Shown here: one piece after another, positions 26,047 to 34,386 of the stretch | How the letters are laid out: every line of letters begins with the position of its first letter | How positions within the stretch are numbered: the stretch's first letter is position 1 | Origin: Serratia sp. PL17 | Lineage (GTDB): Bacteria > Pseudomonadota > Gammaproteobacteria > Enterobacterales > Enterobacteriaceae | NCBI RefSeq assembly: GCF_017832355.1 | Contig: NZ_JAFIBY010000002.1 | Span: 124,001 to 188,000, forward strand | DNA length: 64,000 bases | Direction of reading: 5' to 3' | The notes under the pieces: generated by a model | The model's database searches: none | What the model saw: only the letters and a program-made list of their open reading frames with translations | Told to the model about the DNA's origin: nothing | Made by a program: the position numbers and the translations under genes

Positions 26047-26571
26047 ATGTCGCGTATTTTAGTGTTGACCGCCCACCGTTTCCCGGATGATTCACGTATC
26101 AACAAAGCGTTGATCGAAGCACTGCGCCCTTTGCCTAACGTCACCGTCCACGAACTGATGCGTGCTTATCCGGACTATCAAATCGATGTGGCGCGTGAGC
26201 AAGAGCTGCTGCAAAACCATGATGCCGTGGTGATGCTGTTCCCCTTCTACTGGTACAGCTCGCCGGCCATTCTTAGTGAGTGGCAGGATGCGGTATTAAC
26301 CCACGGTTTTGCTTACGGCACCGATGGCACCAAACTGCAGGGCAAACCCTTGCAGCTGGTGGTGACTACCGGCGGTAATCAGCAGGCCTATACGGCAGAA
26401 GGCTATAACCGCTATCCGGTCGAGGATTTGCTGCGTCCGTTCCATGCGATGGCTAACCTGACCGGTATGGATTATCTGCCGCCGTATCTGGTACAGGGCG
26501 TATTTGATATGAGCGATGAACGCCTGGCGCAAGAGGCGGCGGGGGTGGTGGCGCAGGTAGAAAAACTGTAG
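26047..26571 (+). CDS. Flavodoxin-fold NAD(P)H oxidoreductase (KefF/MdaB-like)
   Basis: A 174-residue flavodoxin-like quinone reductase of the KefF/YwrO family. FMN/active-site features include VLTAHRFPDDSRINKAL near the N-terminus, FPFYWYSSPAILSEWQDAVLT (around residue 68), and TTGGNQQAYTAEGYNRYP. The LysR gene is divergent and probably its regulator. No KefC-type potassium channel is nearby, so a stand-alone quinone or aldehyde detoxification role is more likely. Confidence 0.85.
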   Translation: MSRILVLTAHRFPDDSRINKALIEALRPLPNVTVHELMRAYPDYQIDVAREQELLQNHDAVVMLFPFYWYSSPAILSEWQDAVLTHGFAYGTDGTKLQGKPLQLVVTTGGNQQAYTAEGYNRYPVEDLLRPFHAMANLTGMDYLPPYLVQGVFDMSDERLAQEAAGVVAQVEKL

Positions 26572-26594
26572 GGCGCAGCAGGCTACGCCCCGAC
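26569..26594. terminator. bidirectional hairpin, divergent member of the palindrome family
   Basis: GGGCG-CAGCAGGCTA-CGCCC lies between two convergent genes (reductase and treC) and overlaps the reductase stop. On the minus strand it starts CGGGGC, like the TAGGGG palindromes, but lacks their ATG loop. Confidence 0.5.
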
Positions 26595-26598
26595 AGCA

Positions 26599-28263
26599 TT
26601 AGTCTTCTAATATCCACCATACGGCTTCGAATGGCCGTAAGGTCGCGGCTTGCGGCTGCGATGGTGCATCGGCGTAGTTGCTCATCAGTGGGCGCCACAA
26701 CGCTGATGCCTCCGCGCCTTCCGCTTGCCAGGCCAGCGGTTCGCGGCTGAGGTTAGCCACTACCAGCAGGCGTTGACCGTTCCAACGACGTTGGTAGCAC
26801 CATAGCGCCGGGTGAGTCGGGGCCAGATCCTGATAGTCACCGTGGGTGAGCAGCGGGTACTGTTTGCGCAGGGTAATCAGCTGACGGTAGGCGTAAAACA
26901 CCGAGTCCAGATCGGCCAGTGCGGCTTCGGTGTTGATCTGCGGGTAGTTCTCCACACAGCTAATCCACGGTGTACCTTGAGTAAAGCCGGCGTTCGGTGC
27001 GGCGCTCCACTGCATGGGAGTGCGGCCGTTATCGCGTGATTTACTGGCCAATATCGCCAGTAGCTCGGCGTCACTGTTGCCCTGTGCGCTAAGTTCGGCG
27101 TACATGTTCAGGCTTTCCACATCGCGATACTGCCCGATGGCGCTAAAGCCCGGGTTGGTCATGCCGATCTCTTCGCCCTGGTAGATGTAAGGCGTGCCTT
27201 GCATGCCATGCAGCACCATTGCCAGCATTTTGGCGGCCGGTACCCGCAGTTCGCCTTCATCACCGAAACGGGAAACGATGCGCGGTTGGTCATGGTTACA
27301 CCAGAACAGCGCGTTCCAGGCCTGGTTATGCATACCCTGTTGCCAGTGGCGGAAAATCTGTTTGAGTTCAACGTAATCAGGTGCTGCCAGCGTCCATTTT
27401 TCGCCACCGGCGTAGTCCACTTTCAGGTGGTGAAAATTGAAGGTCATCGACAGCTCTTCACCACTTTTCGCCGCATACTGTTGGCAATGTTCCAATGTGG
27501 TGGACGACATCTCACCCACTGTCATCAAGCCGCGTGGCTGGAATACGTCATGGCTCATCTCCTGCAGAAACTCATGAATGCGCGGCCCGTCGGTATAGAA
27601 ACGGCGGCCGTCACCCTGGTTATCGGAGGGGAAATCTTGCTGCTTGGAGACCAGGTTGATCACATCGAGGCGAAGACCATCGACGCCCTTATCGGCCCAG
27701 AATTGACACACTTTCTTCAGTTCTTCGCGTACCGGCGGGTGCTCCCAGTTAAGATCTGCCTGCTCGGTCGCGAACAGGTGCAGATAATACTGGCCACTGT
27801 CGGCGTGCCATTGCCAGGCGTTGCCGCCGAACTTGGAACGCCAGTTGTTTGGCGGCGTGTCGCCTTCACCGTCGCGCCAAACGTAGAACTGACGGAACGG
27901 GCTGTTAGGATCCTGTGAGGCTTTGAACCAAGGGTGTTCGGTCGAGGTATGGTTGAACACCATGTCCATCACGATGCGGATGCTGCGCTGGTGGGCGGCA
28001 GCGATCAGTCGGTCGAAATCCTCCATCGTGCCGTAGGCCGGGTCGATGGCGCAGTAGTCCGCCACGTCATACCCATTATCCACCTGCGGTGAGACATACA
28101 CCGGCGTCAGCCAGATAGCGTCGATACCTAGTTCCTGCAGGTAGTCCAGCCTCTGGGTCACTCCGGCCAGATCGCCGTAGCCATTGCCGGTGCTGTCCTG
28201 AAAACTCTTTGGATAGATTTGGTAGATGACGCCGTTTTGCCACCAGGGGATTGGATTGCTCAT
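26599..28263 (-). CDS. treC: Trehalose-6-phosphate hydrolase TreC
   Basis: A 554-residue GH13 alpha-amylase-family hydrolase that splits trehalose-6-phosphate to glucose and glucose-6-phosphate. The catalytic Asp is in DGLRLDVINL, the acid Glu in TVGEMSSTTLEH, and the third Asp in CNHDQPRIVSR. The ATG at 28263 (MSNPIPWWQNG) has AAAGG at 7 bases; an ATG two codons earlier is too close. Follows treB by 65 bp that contain a short palindrome. Confidence 0.96.
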   Translation of the reverse strand: MSNPIPWWQNGVIYQIYPKSFQDSTGNGYGDLAGVTQRLDYLQELGIDAIWLTPVYVSPQVDNGYDVADYCAIDPAYGTMEDFDRLIAAAHQRSIRIVMDMVFNHTSTEHPWFKASQDPNSPFRQFYVWRDGEGDTPPNNWRSKFGGNAWQWHADSGQYYLHLFATEQADLNWEHPPVREELKKVCQFWADKGVDGLRLDVINLVSKQQDFPSDNQGDGRRFYTDGPRIHEFLQEMSHDVFQPRGLMTVGEMSSTTLEHCQQYAAKSGEELSMTFNFHHLKVDYAGGEKWTLAAPDYVELKQIFRHWQQGMHNQAWNALFWCNHDQPRIVSRFGDEGELRVPAAKMLAMVLHGMQGTPYIYQGEEIGMTNPGFSAIGQYRDVESLNMYAELSAQGNSDAELLAILASKSRDNGRTPMQWSAAPNAGFTQGTPWISCVENYPQINTEAALADLDSVFYAYRQLITLRKQYPLLTHGDYQDLAPTHPALWCYQRRWNGQRLLVVANLSREPLAWQAEGAEASALWRPLMSNYADAPSQPQAATLRPFEAVWWILED

Positions 28264-28289
28264 AGTCATACCTTTGAATCGTGACAACA

Positions 28290-28312
28290 GGCCCGGCATA
28301 CCGGGCCCCTAC
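28290..28312 (-). repeat. TAGGGG-type intergenic palindrome, copy 2 (treB-treC gap)
   Basis: On the minus strand it reads GTAGGGGCCCGGT then ATGCCGGGCC, with the same TAGGGG start and ATG loop as the copies at 22581 and 41191 but a different, still complementary, stem. Confidence 0.65.
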
Positions 28313-28328
28313 ATTCATATCGCGTGAG

Positions 28329-29744
28329 TTAAACCGGCAGCTCACCGCGGCTGGCTTTGCGTTTGTAAACCATGATGGTCAGTACCAGCGGGATAATGAC
28401 CGCCACCAGGATCGCCACCGTGTAAATCATCCAGAACTGCGGTTTGATCGACAGGATGCCCGGCAAACCGCCGACGCCGATACCGTTGGCCATCACGCCG
28501 TCCAGGCCACAGATCAAACCGGCGAAGGCGGAGCCGATCATCGCGCACAGCATGGGGAAGCGGTATTTCAGGTTGATCCCGTACATGGCCGGCTCGGTGA
28601 CGCCGAGGTAGGCAGAAATTGCCGCCGGTACCGATATTTCACGCTCGTTGGCTTTACGGCTGACAATGATAATGCCCAGCACCGCTGAGGCTTGCGCAAT
28701 GTTAGACAGCGCAATCAGTGGCCACACTGGGGTGCCGCCCATGCTTTGAATCATCTGCATATCGATGGCCAGCGTGGTCTGATGCACACCGGTAATCACC
28801 AGTGGCGCATACAGGAAACCAAACAGCGCGGCACCAATCGGCGCGAAGCTGCCGGTCATTACGGCTTTCACCGCCCAGGCTACGCCGTCGCCAATCATGC
28901 GGCCGAACGGGCCGATAAAGGCGTGCGCCAGGAACACCGCCAGCAGCAGTGAAACCACCGGCACCACCACCAGATACAGGTAATCCGGCACGATCTTTTT
29001 CAAGCGGGTTTCAATCCAGCCCAGCGCCATACCGGCCAGCATCGAAGGGATAACCTGTGCCTGATAGCCGACCTTTTGAATGGTGAACCAGCCGAAGTTC
29101 CACACTTCTGGAATCTGCTGGCCGAGCTGATAGGAGTTCATCAACTGCGGGGATACCAAGGTGACGCCCAGCACGATGCCAAGCACCGGCGTGCCGCCCA
29201 TTTTTTTCACCGTTGACCAACAGATGGCGACCGGCAGGAACATGAAGATGGCTTCGCCGAGCAGCCACAGGAAGTCGTAGATGGTTTTCCACGCCGGGTG
29301 CATTTGCGCCAGCGTTTGGCCGCCAGACATCGGGATGTCGCCGATCACGTTGCGGAAGCCGAGGATCAAACCGCCGCTGATCAGCGCGGGTAGCAGTGGG
29401 AAGAAGATTTCGGCGAAGTGGGAGATGGCACGTTCGCTCCAGGTCATGTTCTGGCGCGCGGCGACCTTGGCCTGTTCTTTATCGGCTTCATTAACGCCAG
29501 TGGTGGCGATCAAAGCTTGATAATAGTCACCGACCTCCGGGCCAATCACTACCTGGAACTGCCCGGCATTGGTGAAGCAGCCTTTGACCATCGGCAACTC
29601 TTCGATTTCTTTCGGTTTTGCTTGGCTGGGATCATTAAGAACGAAACGCAGCCTGGTAATGCAGTGGCTGACGGTGGCGATATTCTCGCGTCCGCCCACC
29701 AGCACAATCAGGCGATCGATATCCTGCTGTTTTACTTTGCCCAT
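28329..29744 (-). CDS. treB: PTS trehalose-specific transporter EIIBC, TreB
   Basis: A 471-residue PTS permease. The EIIB domain (residues ~1-85) has the phosphorylated Cys in VSHCITRLRFVL, and EIIC follows with about 10 membrane spans (ERAISHFAEIFFPLLPALI onward). It imports trehalose as trehalose-6-phosphate, which TreC hydrolyses. AAAGG precedes the ATG by 8 bases. There is no EIIA domain, as usual for TreB, which borrows EIIA-Glc. A TreR operator lies 90 bp upstream. Confidence 0.97.
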   Translation of the reverse strand: MGKVKQQDIDRLIVLVGGRENIATVSHCITRLRFVLNDPSQAKPKEIEELPMVKGCFTNAGQFQVVIGPEVGDYYQALIATTGVNEADKEQAKVAARQNMTWSERAISHFAEIFFPLLPALISGGLILGFRNVIGDIPMSGGQTLAQMHPAWKTIYDFLWLLGEAIFMFLPVAICWSTVKKMGGTPVLGIVLGVTLVSPQLMNSYQLGQQIPEVWNFGWFTIQKVGYQAQVIPSMLAGMALGWIETRLKKIVPDYLYLVVVPVVSLLLAVFLAHAFIGPFGRMIGDGVAWAVKAVMTGSFAPIGAALFGFLYAPLVITGVHQTTLAIDMQMIQSMGGTPVWPLIALSNIAQASAVLGIIIVSRKANEREISVPAAISAYLGVTEPAMYGINLKYRFPMLCAMIGSAFAGLICGLDGVMANGIGVGGLPGILSIKPQFWMIYTVAILVAVIIPLVLTIMVYKRKASRGELPV

Positions 29745-29833
29745 TATTAGATACCTTTCTTGGTATGAGACTGCCGCAGAGGTGTTGTCCGAATCATGAT
29801 CAAAGCTTAGTCATTCCGCTTTTCTTATGGAAT

Positions 29834-29845
29834 GGGAACGTTCCC
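29834..29845. promoter_or_regulatory. TreR operator
   Basis: A perfect 12-bp palindrome GGGAACGTTCCC, the LacI-family half-site form used by TreR, centred ~95 bp upstream of the treB start. It is the only perfect copy seen near treB. Confidence 0.8.
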
Positions 29846-30040
29846 GGTTTGGGGTAAGGATCACAAAACGATAAAAAAATGACCATTTTTACGGCAGGGG
29901 AATGTGAGCGCTGGCCGAAATATTCAGGGGCATTATTTTGAATACACGAAATGCTGGCTATACTGTCAGCCTTAACAATCAACAGGTTGGTTTGTTTGGG
30001 TGGCATTCATGCCGCGACCACGCACTTTTTTCAAGGAAGA

Positions 30041-30457
30041 ATGATGATACTGACAGTACCCCGCACCCTTATTTTGTTCACCGCCCTGTTCCTGAGCGCC
30101 TGTACCAGCCAAAAAAGCAGCCCGGAGCGCCACGCCCGGCATGCGATTTATCAGTTGGCGCGGGAGGATTTTTCCCCTGAAATGCGCACCCAAATTCCTG
30201 ATTCGATAAAAGCGTCTATCCCGTTCTTTGATCAGTTCTATCAGATGGGGAAAACCGATCGGGCCAAGGGATTGACGCGCCAGCAGGCGGAGCAGAGGGA
30301 AGCCTATTTCCGCAGCCCTGAATTCATCGGTGAAACAGGCAATAAAAGTATCTTTATCAATCGTAAGTATTCAGTAGACAACCCGCAGAAGCGACAGCAG
30401 ATCCTGCTGGATTCCGCCGTGGCTACTTACTGGGATGGCTATGAAGGCCGGCCTTGA
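30041..30457 (+). CDS. Exc2-family lipoprotein
   Basis: A ~138-residue predicted lipoprotein. The signal peptide ILTVPRTLILFTALFLSAC ends in a lipobox (LSAC, modified Cys at ~residue 19), followed by a charged region with ERHARHAIYQLAREDFSPEM and a C-terminal ATYWDGYEGRP. I recognise it as the Exc2-type family, named after plasmid entry-exclusion proteins but common on enterobacterial chromosomes; the role here is unknown. Two adjacent ATGs (30041, 30044) follow AAGGA; the second is better spaced. It stands alone, between treB and the bacteriocin genes. Confidence 0.7.
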   Translation: MMILTVPRTLILFTALFLSACTSQKSSPERHARHAIYQLAREDFSPEMRTQIPDSIKASIPFFDQFYQMGKTDRAKGLTRQQAEQREAYFRSPEFIGETGNKSIFINRKYSVDNPQKRQQILLDSAVATYWDGYEGRP

Positions 30458-30548
30458 GGGTTGTGCTTTGAGTTAATAGTTATTTACCCCACCTATATCT
30501 CTTCAGGGCAAACGGATAGAGAGTAAGAAGATTGTATTAGTAAAATGT

Positions 30549-30571
30549 GGCCACCTCCTAAGGAGATGGCC
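30549..30571. terminator. palindrome downstream of the immunity gene
   Basis: GGCCACCTCCT and AGGAGATGGCC form an 11-bp stem with one mismatch and almost no loop. It lies ~80 bp past the immunity stop and ~90 bp past the convergent lipoprotein gene, so it could end both transcripts. No T-run. Confidence 0.4.
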
Positions 30572-30652
30572 TTACACGGTGCACTCATCGGGAAAATGGG
30601 TGCATTCATTTACCAAGTACCAAGAAAAATCTATAAAAGGTACGTTAAGCTA

Positions 30653-30904
30653 TCAATTATCATGATAATCGAATGAAATTTGATACCAGTATTTTTCCAA
30701 TTCAATTTCATTTTTAAAATGAGTTTGTAGCAAAGGAACCCACGATTTATCGACATCAAAACCACCGTTGTTGATATTGTCTTTTAACGGCAGGCCTAAA
30801 TCTTCAATGACTGAACCATTATCACCAAAGTCTTTCGAGTATTCCTTTCCTACTAACAACTCGGTTTTTTTATCAAACCATTCCAGCCTTAATTTTAAAC
30901 CCAT
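30653..30904 (-). CDS. Colicin E3/E6/cloacin-type immunity protein
   Basis: An 83-residue protein aligned along its length with the colicin E3 immunity protein: [52 protein letters not shown] and QISFDYHDN. These proteins bind the rRNase domain away from its active site and block ribosome access. At the residue that discriminates E3 from E6 immunity (Cys in E3 by my recollection) this protein has Gly (NNGGFD). The gene starts 9 bases after the colicin stop. It is clearly more AT-rich than its surroundings, a sign of separate origin. Confidence 0.92.
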   Translation of the reverse strand: MGLKLRLEWFDKKTELLVGKEYSKDFGDNGSVIEDLGLPLKDNINNGGFDVDKSWVPLLQTHFKNEIELEKYWYQISFDYHDN

Positions 30905-30913
30905 AAATCCCCC

Positions 30914-33010
30914 TTAAAGGTATTTTTTAATGTTTCGCTTTGGATCGGGACCTTTAACCTGTATCCCTGTTTTAGGATCAAATGCACCAAGATGGGAGCC
31001 ATCACTTGCACGATATCCCTCAAGCTCACCATGCTGGGAGTCCCACTCATATATTTTTCGACCTTTATCAGCAATCCATCGGTCACGCAGACCACTACCG
31101 CCTTGTTTTGGTGTTTTCTTTCGAGTTTCTTTTAACTCACCAAGGCCTTTGATTTCCACTGTTTCAGGTGATGGATGATAATCATGGCCGTAATCTTTTA
31201 CTCCCTTCCTGGGCTTGCTAACCATCACATAGATAGCTTCAACGCCGGTTTCCAACGCGTCCGGTTGCCACAGGATAAAATCTTGCAAATTGTGGACGAC
31301 GTCCGCAGGGAAGGTCGTGACGACAATGCTGTCCGCCTGTCTGACATTGGTTCCAGTATGTACCGGCGTCCTGGGTACCGGCGAACCGTTGCCGGTATGC
31401 GAAGGCGCAGCAGGGCCCGTCGGCACCGGGTTTATCAGTATAGTCCGGGCGGGAACCCCTTCTATTGCGGGCAGCGTGATTTTATCAAGCCCCGTTTTCT
31501 CATCACGAACCGGTCTGAACACCGGGACGCTGGCAGATACGCCGCCGATCCCCGTTCTGACAAAGTTTACACTCTGTGTTCCATCTCTGTTTGTTGATAT
31601 GAATCCACGTACTGGCAAATCCACCGAGGTCATTCCAGGTTGAATTGTCGTTGTTCCGGCTGCCGCCAGACTGGCCTGGAAGGCAAACATATTGATATCA
31701 CGACCAGGCACCTGGTCACTCCCCGTTCCGGCTGCTGTTGGGATGAACCCGACAGCAAAAGCCCCCAGCATCGACCCTGCCGCAACAGTAGTGGTAGTGC
31801 GTATGCTGCCGACTTCAGTTGTCGCACGCCACAACGCGCCCGCTACAGAACCGGCCAGTTCACTGGAGGTTGTCATTACACCCTGTGCAACCGTCGACGC
31901 CTGTAGCATGGCAGGTGCACGGTTGAGTACCATTGCGCCTACGGTCGTTAATGCAGCATTGGCTGCTTGCGCCTTTTCGGGCGTGAAAGCTGGTGCGTCC
32001 AAAATACCGGCTTTGGCAAACAGTGCTTTTCTCGCCTCTTCGGCTCTGCGGGCTTCTTCGGCTCTGCGGGCTTCTTCGGCTCTGCGGGCTTCTTCGGCCT
32101 TGCGGGCTTCTTCGGCCTTGCGGGCTTCTCCGGCTCTGCGGGCTTCTTCAGCTCTGCGGGCCTCTTCGGCTCTGCGGGCTTCTTCGGCTTTGCGGGCCTC
32201 TTCGGCTTTGCGGGCAGCCTCAGCCTTAGCAGCAGCATCGGTGGCCTGATGCTGGCTTAACGCGTTTTGGATATCGTCGGTGACCTGGACAACCGCTTTA
32301 GCCTGCGTTTTTTTTGCCTCATTAGGCGATGTTTTGATCACCGTGCGATTATTGTTACTGCCCCCGGTTTCATACCGCGTGGTGACCGTATCAGGCATCA
32401 GGTCATGCGATTTTTGCCAGGCGTCAACGATTTGTTTTTGGGATGGCGGTTGTTTATCGAGAGGCTGTTTGTCAAACGCAGTGCGCATCACCTTGTACGT
32501 GGGTGTGGACGTCGCGGCGACTGTGCTCGTGGGAAGGGATTTCCTTACCGCATCGCCAATCGCCGCATTGATAAGCGTCCCGTCGATAGGCCCCGCACCG
32601 GCCCAGCTTCCACCGGCAATATGGTTTTCCGCTTTTATCTGCACCTCAGGTTTTGCGCTGTCGGGCGTGTGGGTTTGAGGCGTCGACTTGACCAATGAAC
32701 TCAAAACACGGTAAGAGCCCCCGGCATAATCGATAAATGAGGTATTTTCCGCTGTCATGACGATGCCATTCATGGTGGGATGTCCATTCCCGTCAATCAC
32801 CACAGGCCCTAACGGTGTCATGTAGCTGTCACCGGTATTAAGGGTTTTTACCGTCGTCGAAGAGCCGGAATTATCGCGGTCGCCGCCATTATTACCCGTT
32901 GGCCCCGTTGGCCCCGTTGGCCCGGGGCGGTCTCGGTCAGTAGAAACCGTCATGCTATCTTCACCGCCGGGTAGGCACAGGAAGAATTTTGTATTCACAT
33001 TAAAGAACAT
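30914..33010 (-). CDS. Chimeric colicin/S-pyocin-like bacteriocin with E3-type 16S rRNase domain
   Basis: A 698-residue bacteriocin. N-terminus: TonB-box-like E-DSMTV at residues 17-22, then a collagen-like GPTGPTGPTG. Residues ~265-326 are 6-residue KAEEAR/RAEEAR repeats predicting a single charged helix. Residues ~340-600 resemble the S-type pyocin translocation domain (DLPVRGFISTNRDGTQSVNF, VEAIYVMVSKPR). The last ~95 residues match the colicin E3 rRNase, which cuts 16S rRNA in the decoding site; its catalytic set D657, H660, E664 and R692 lies at the same distance from the C-terminus as D510, H513, E517 and R545 of E3. AGAGG lies 6-7 bases before the ATG. No lysis gene and no canonical LexA site were found. 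Confidence 0.92.
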   Translation of the reverse strand: MFFNVNTKFFLCLPGGEDSMTVSTDRDRPGPTGPTGPTGNNGGDRDNSGSSTTVKTLNTGDSYMTPLGPVVIDGNGHPTMNGIVMTAENTSFIDYAGGSYRVLSSLVKSTPQTHTPDSAKPEVQIKAENHIAGGSWAGAGPIDGTLINAAIGDAVRKSLPTSTVAATSTPTYKVMRTAFDKQPLDKQPPSQKQIVDAWQKSHDLMPDTVTTRYETGGSNNNRTVIKTSPNEAKKTQAKAVVQVTDDIQNALSQHQATDAAAKAEAARKAEEARKAEEARRAEEARRAEEARRAGEARKAEEARKAEEARRAEEARRAEEARRAEEARKALFAKAGILDAPAFTPEKAQAANAALTTVGAMVLNRAPAMLQASTVAQGVMTTSSELAGSVAGALWRATTEVGSIRTTTTVAAGSMLGAFAVGFIPTAAGTGSDQVPGRDINMFAFQASLAAAGTTTIQPGMTSVDLPVRGFISTNRDGTQSVNFVRTGIGGVSASVPVFRPVRDEKTGLDKITLPAIEGVPARTILINPVPTGPAAPSHTGNGSPVPRTPVHTGTNVRQADSIVVTTFPADVVHNLQDFILWQPDALETGVEAIYVMVSKPRKGVKDYGHDYHPSPETVEIKGLGELKETRKKTPKQGGSGLRDRWIADKGRKIYEWDSQHGELEGYRASDGSHLGAFDPKTGIQVKGPDPKRNIKKYL
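32033..32217 (-). repeat. 18-bp tandem repeat array inside the colicin gene
   Basis: About ten near-identical 18-bp units encode the hexapeptides KAEEAR/RAEEAR. Acidic and basic residues are spaced 3-4 apart, which favours a stable single alpha helix rather than a heptad coiled coil. The array can vary in length by slippage. Confidence 0.85.
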
Positions 33011-33095
33011 AGAGCGCCTCTTTTTATCAACGCGTTATAAATATCCTGTTATGTGGGCTGTACGATAAAATTAGCCCACTATAAACAAGTGGCAC

Positions 33096-34238
33096 TCAGG
33101 TGTTTAAAGTGGCTTTTTCCAAAGCAGTCAGTCGTGTTTCAAATGCGTCGCGTTCAGCCTCTCGAAGTGAACGTTCTTCTTTTAGCGCCTCAACCAGCAA
33201 CGCGACTACGCCGTTAATATTAATGCCGCGGGCATCTTTCAGAACGCTGCCGTCATTTAATTTCAGTTCGGTGGTGGTGACGGATTGAGGTAATACGCTT
33301 TCGACTTCCTGGGCTATTACCCCGGCTTCCGGAACGCCCTGTTTCAGGTAGGTATAACCGCCAATTTTCCCCAACTTATCCAGAGCACCCTCTATTTTCT
33401 CGATGTCTGTTTTCATGCGGGCATCTGAGCTGCTGTTCCAACCCCCGTTGGTATAGGCATACCCCGTATGCAGAAACTCATACCAGGCGTGTTGCCCGCC
33501 ATTAGAAACATGAATCCCCATAAGATTATGTTTCCCAATACGTTCATAATGGTAGAGCTCTGATACCAGATTATTTTCTCCTTGGATGCGAACCCCCTGA
33601 GTATATCGATCCGCATTGTTATTAACGCTTTGGGTTCCAGTGGCCAAAATCCATCCATTCACATTGCGTTTGACCAATTGCCCCACTGAAAGCTCGCTGT
33701 TGGCTCTGACCTGTAATTCATTCCGATTCCCCTGCCAGTCACGGTAGGACAGCAGGCCGTAGTCTTCTTTGCCGGGAACAATACGGGAACCCATCATCAT
33801 GGTGGTGGTTATGTTACCGCTGGTGAAATTGGTATATACGGGGGCTGCGTCATAGGTCTGGCCATTGATCAGAGGTGCAGGGCCGGTAGTCGCGGTGGAA
33901 ATACCGGCATTGTGCGACACCACCGCGCCACCGGAGATGTCAACGCCATTGCCCAGTGCAACCCTGCCGGTGGAAAGGTTAAACGCCAATGGGCGCAGGG
34001 TATTCCATTGCCCGTCCTGGGCCTGGCCAGCCGCCGTGGTGAGGACGTAAAAGGCCTGACCATCGTTACGTAGCATCACGCCGGTATTGCCGTTTGCCAG
34101 GCGAAAACCGTTTGCTGCTTTGGTCACAATCTCACCGTCACTGATAACGCGTTTACGCAGGGTTGTCAGTGATTTCAGCTCAGTCACATCGTCATTAACG
34201 CCATTAGTTACCTGAGCATTTTTCTTTTCTTCAGCCAT
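33096..34238 (-). CDS. Orphan tail-fibre protein with C-terminal S74 intramolecular chaperone
   Basis: A 380-residue phage-like fibre protein. The central part has tail-fibre repeats (GQAFYVLTTAAGQAQDGQWN, LRPLAFNLSTGRVALG). The C-terminus is a peptidase S74/endosialidase chaperone domain: SSDARMKTDIEKIEGALDKL, then GVIAQEVESVLPQSV and a terminal coiled coil (EALKEERSLREAERDAFETR). Such domains trimerise the fibre and then cut themselves off, usually at the Ser just before DxRxK. Start at 34238 after AAGGAAG. No other phage gene is present; the colicin gene begins 85 bp downstream on the same strand. Confidence 0.88.
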   Translation of the reverse strand: MAEEKKNAQVTNGVNDDVTELKSLTTLRKRVISDGEIVTKAANGFRLANGNTGVMLRNDGQAFYVLTTAAGQAQDGQWNTLRPLAFNLSTGRVALGNGVDISGGAVVSHNAGISTATTGPAPLINGQTYDAAPVYTNFTSGNITTTMMMGSRIVPGKEDYGLLSYRDWQGNRNELQVRANSELSVGQLVKRNVNGWILATGTQSVNNNADRYTQGVRIQGENNLVSELYHYERIGKHNLMGIHVSNGGQHAWYEFLHTGYAYTNGGWNSSSDARMKTDIEKIEGALDKLGKIGGYTYLKQGVPEAGVIAQEVESVLPQSVTTTELKLNDGSVLKDARGININGVVALLVEALKEERSLREAERDAFETRLTALEKATLNT

Positions 34239-34358
34239 GATTATCTTCCTTTTCGACACTCTGTTTTTGATGGTTAACAGCGTCAAAGAACCCTGCCTAT
34301 CACCTTGATTAAGAGGTGCAGGAGTACACATTCCCTGTGCTGAAAAACCGCTTAAACA

Positions 34359-34386
34359 CACAGTGATAACTGTGTATAAACAGTAA
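34359..34386. promoter_or_regulatory. overlapping palindromes upstream of the tail-fibre gene
   Basis: CACAGT-GATA-ACTGTG (34359-34374) is a perfect palindrome and overlaps ACTGTGTATAAACAGT. The latter resembles a LexA box, but CTGT and ACAG are separated by 6 rather than 8 bases. Candidate operator for the tail-fibre/colicin block, 120-150 bp upstream. Confidence 0.45.

Noticed and set aside
30458-30652. Colicin lysis lipoprotein gene downstream of the immunity gene
   Set aside because: No minus-strand ORF with a signal peptide and lipobox is visible; the neighbouring lipoprotein is on the opposite strand and of another family.
31692-32249. Plus-strand ORF rich in LRASSA repeats
   Set aside because: It is the antisense image of the colicin repeat array, with no ribosome site or independent support.
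30914-33010. Tol-dependent colicin E3 orthologue
   Set aside because: Only the nuclease domain matches E3; no TolB box of the usual form and no long coiled-coil receptor domain were found.
33011-33095. LexA (SOS) box before the colicin gene
   Set aside because: No CTG-N10-CAG element is present in the 85-bp gap; only a GTGGGCT / AGCCCAC inverted repeat. The nearest LexA-like site, at 34370, is two bases too short.
33096-34238. Prophage or tailocin
   Set aside because: Only one fibre gene is present; no sheath, tube, baseplate, integrase or lysis genes nearby.
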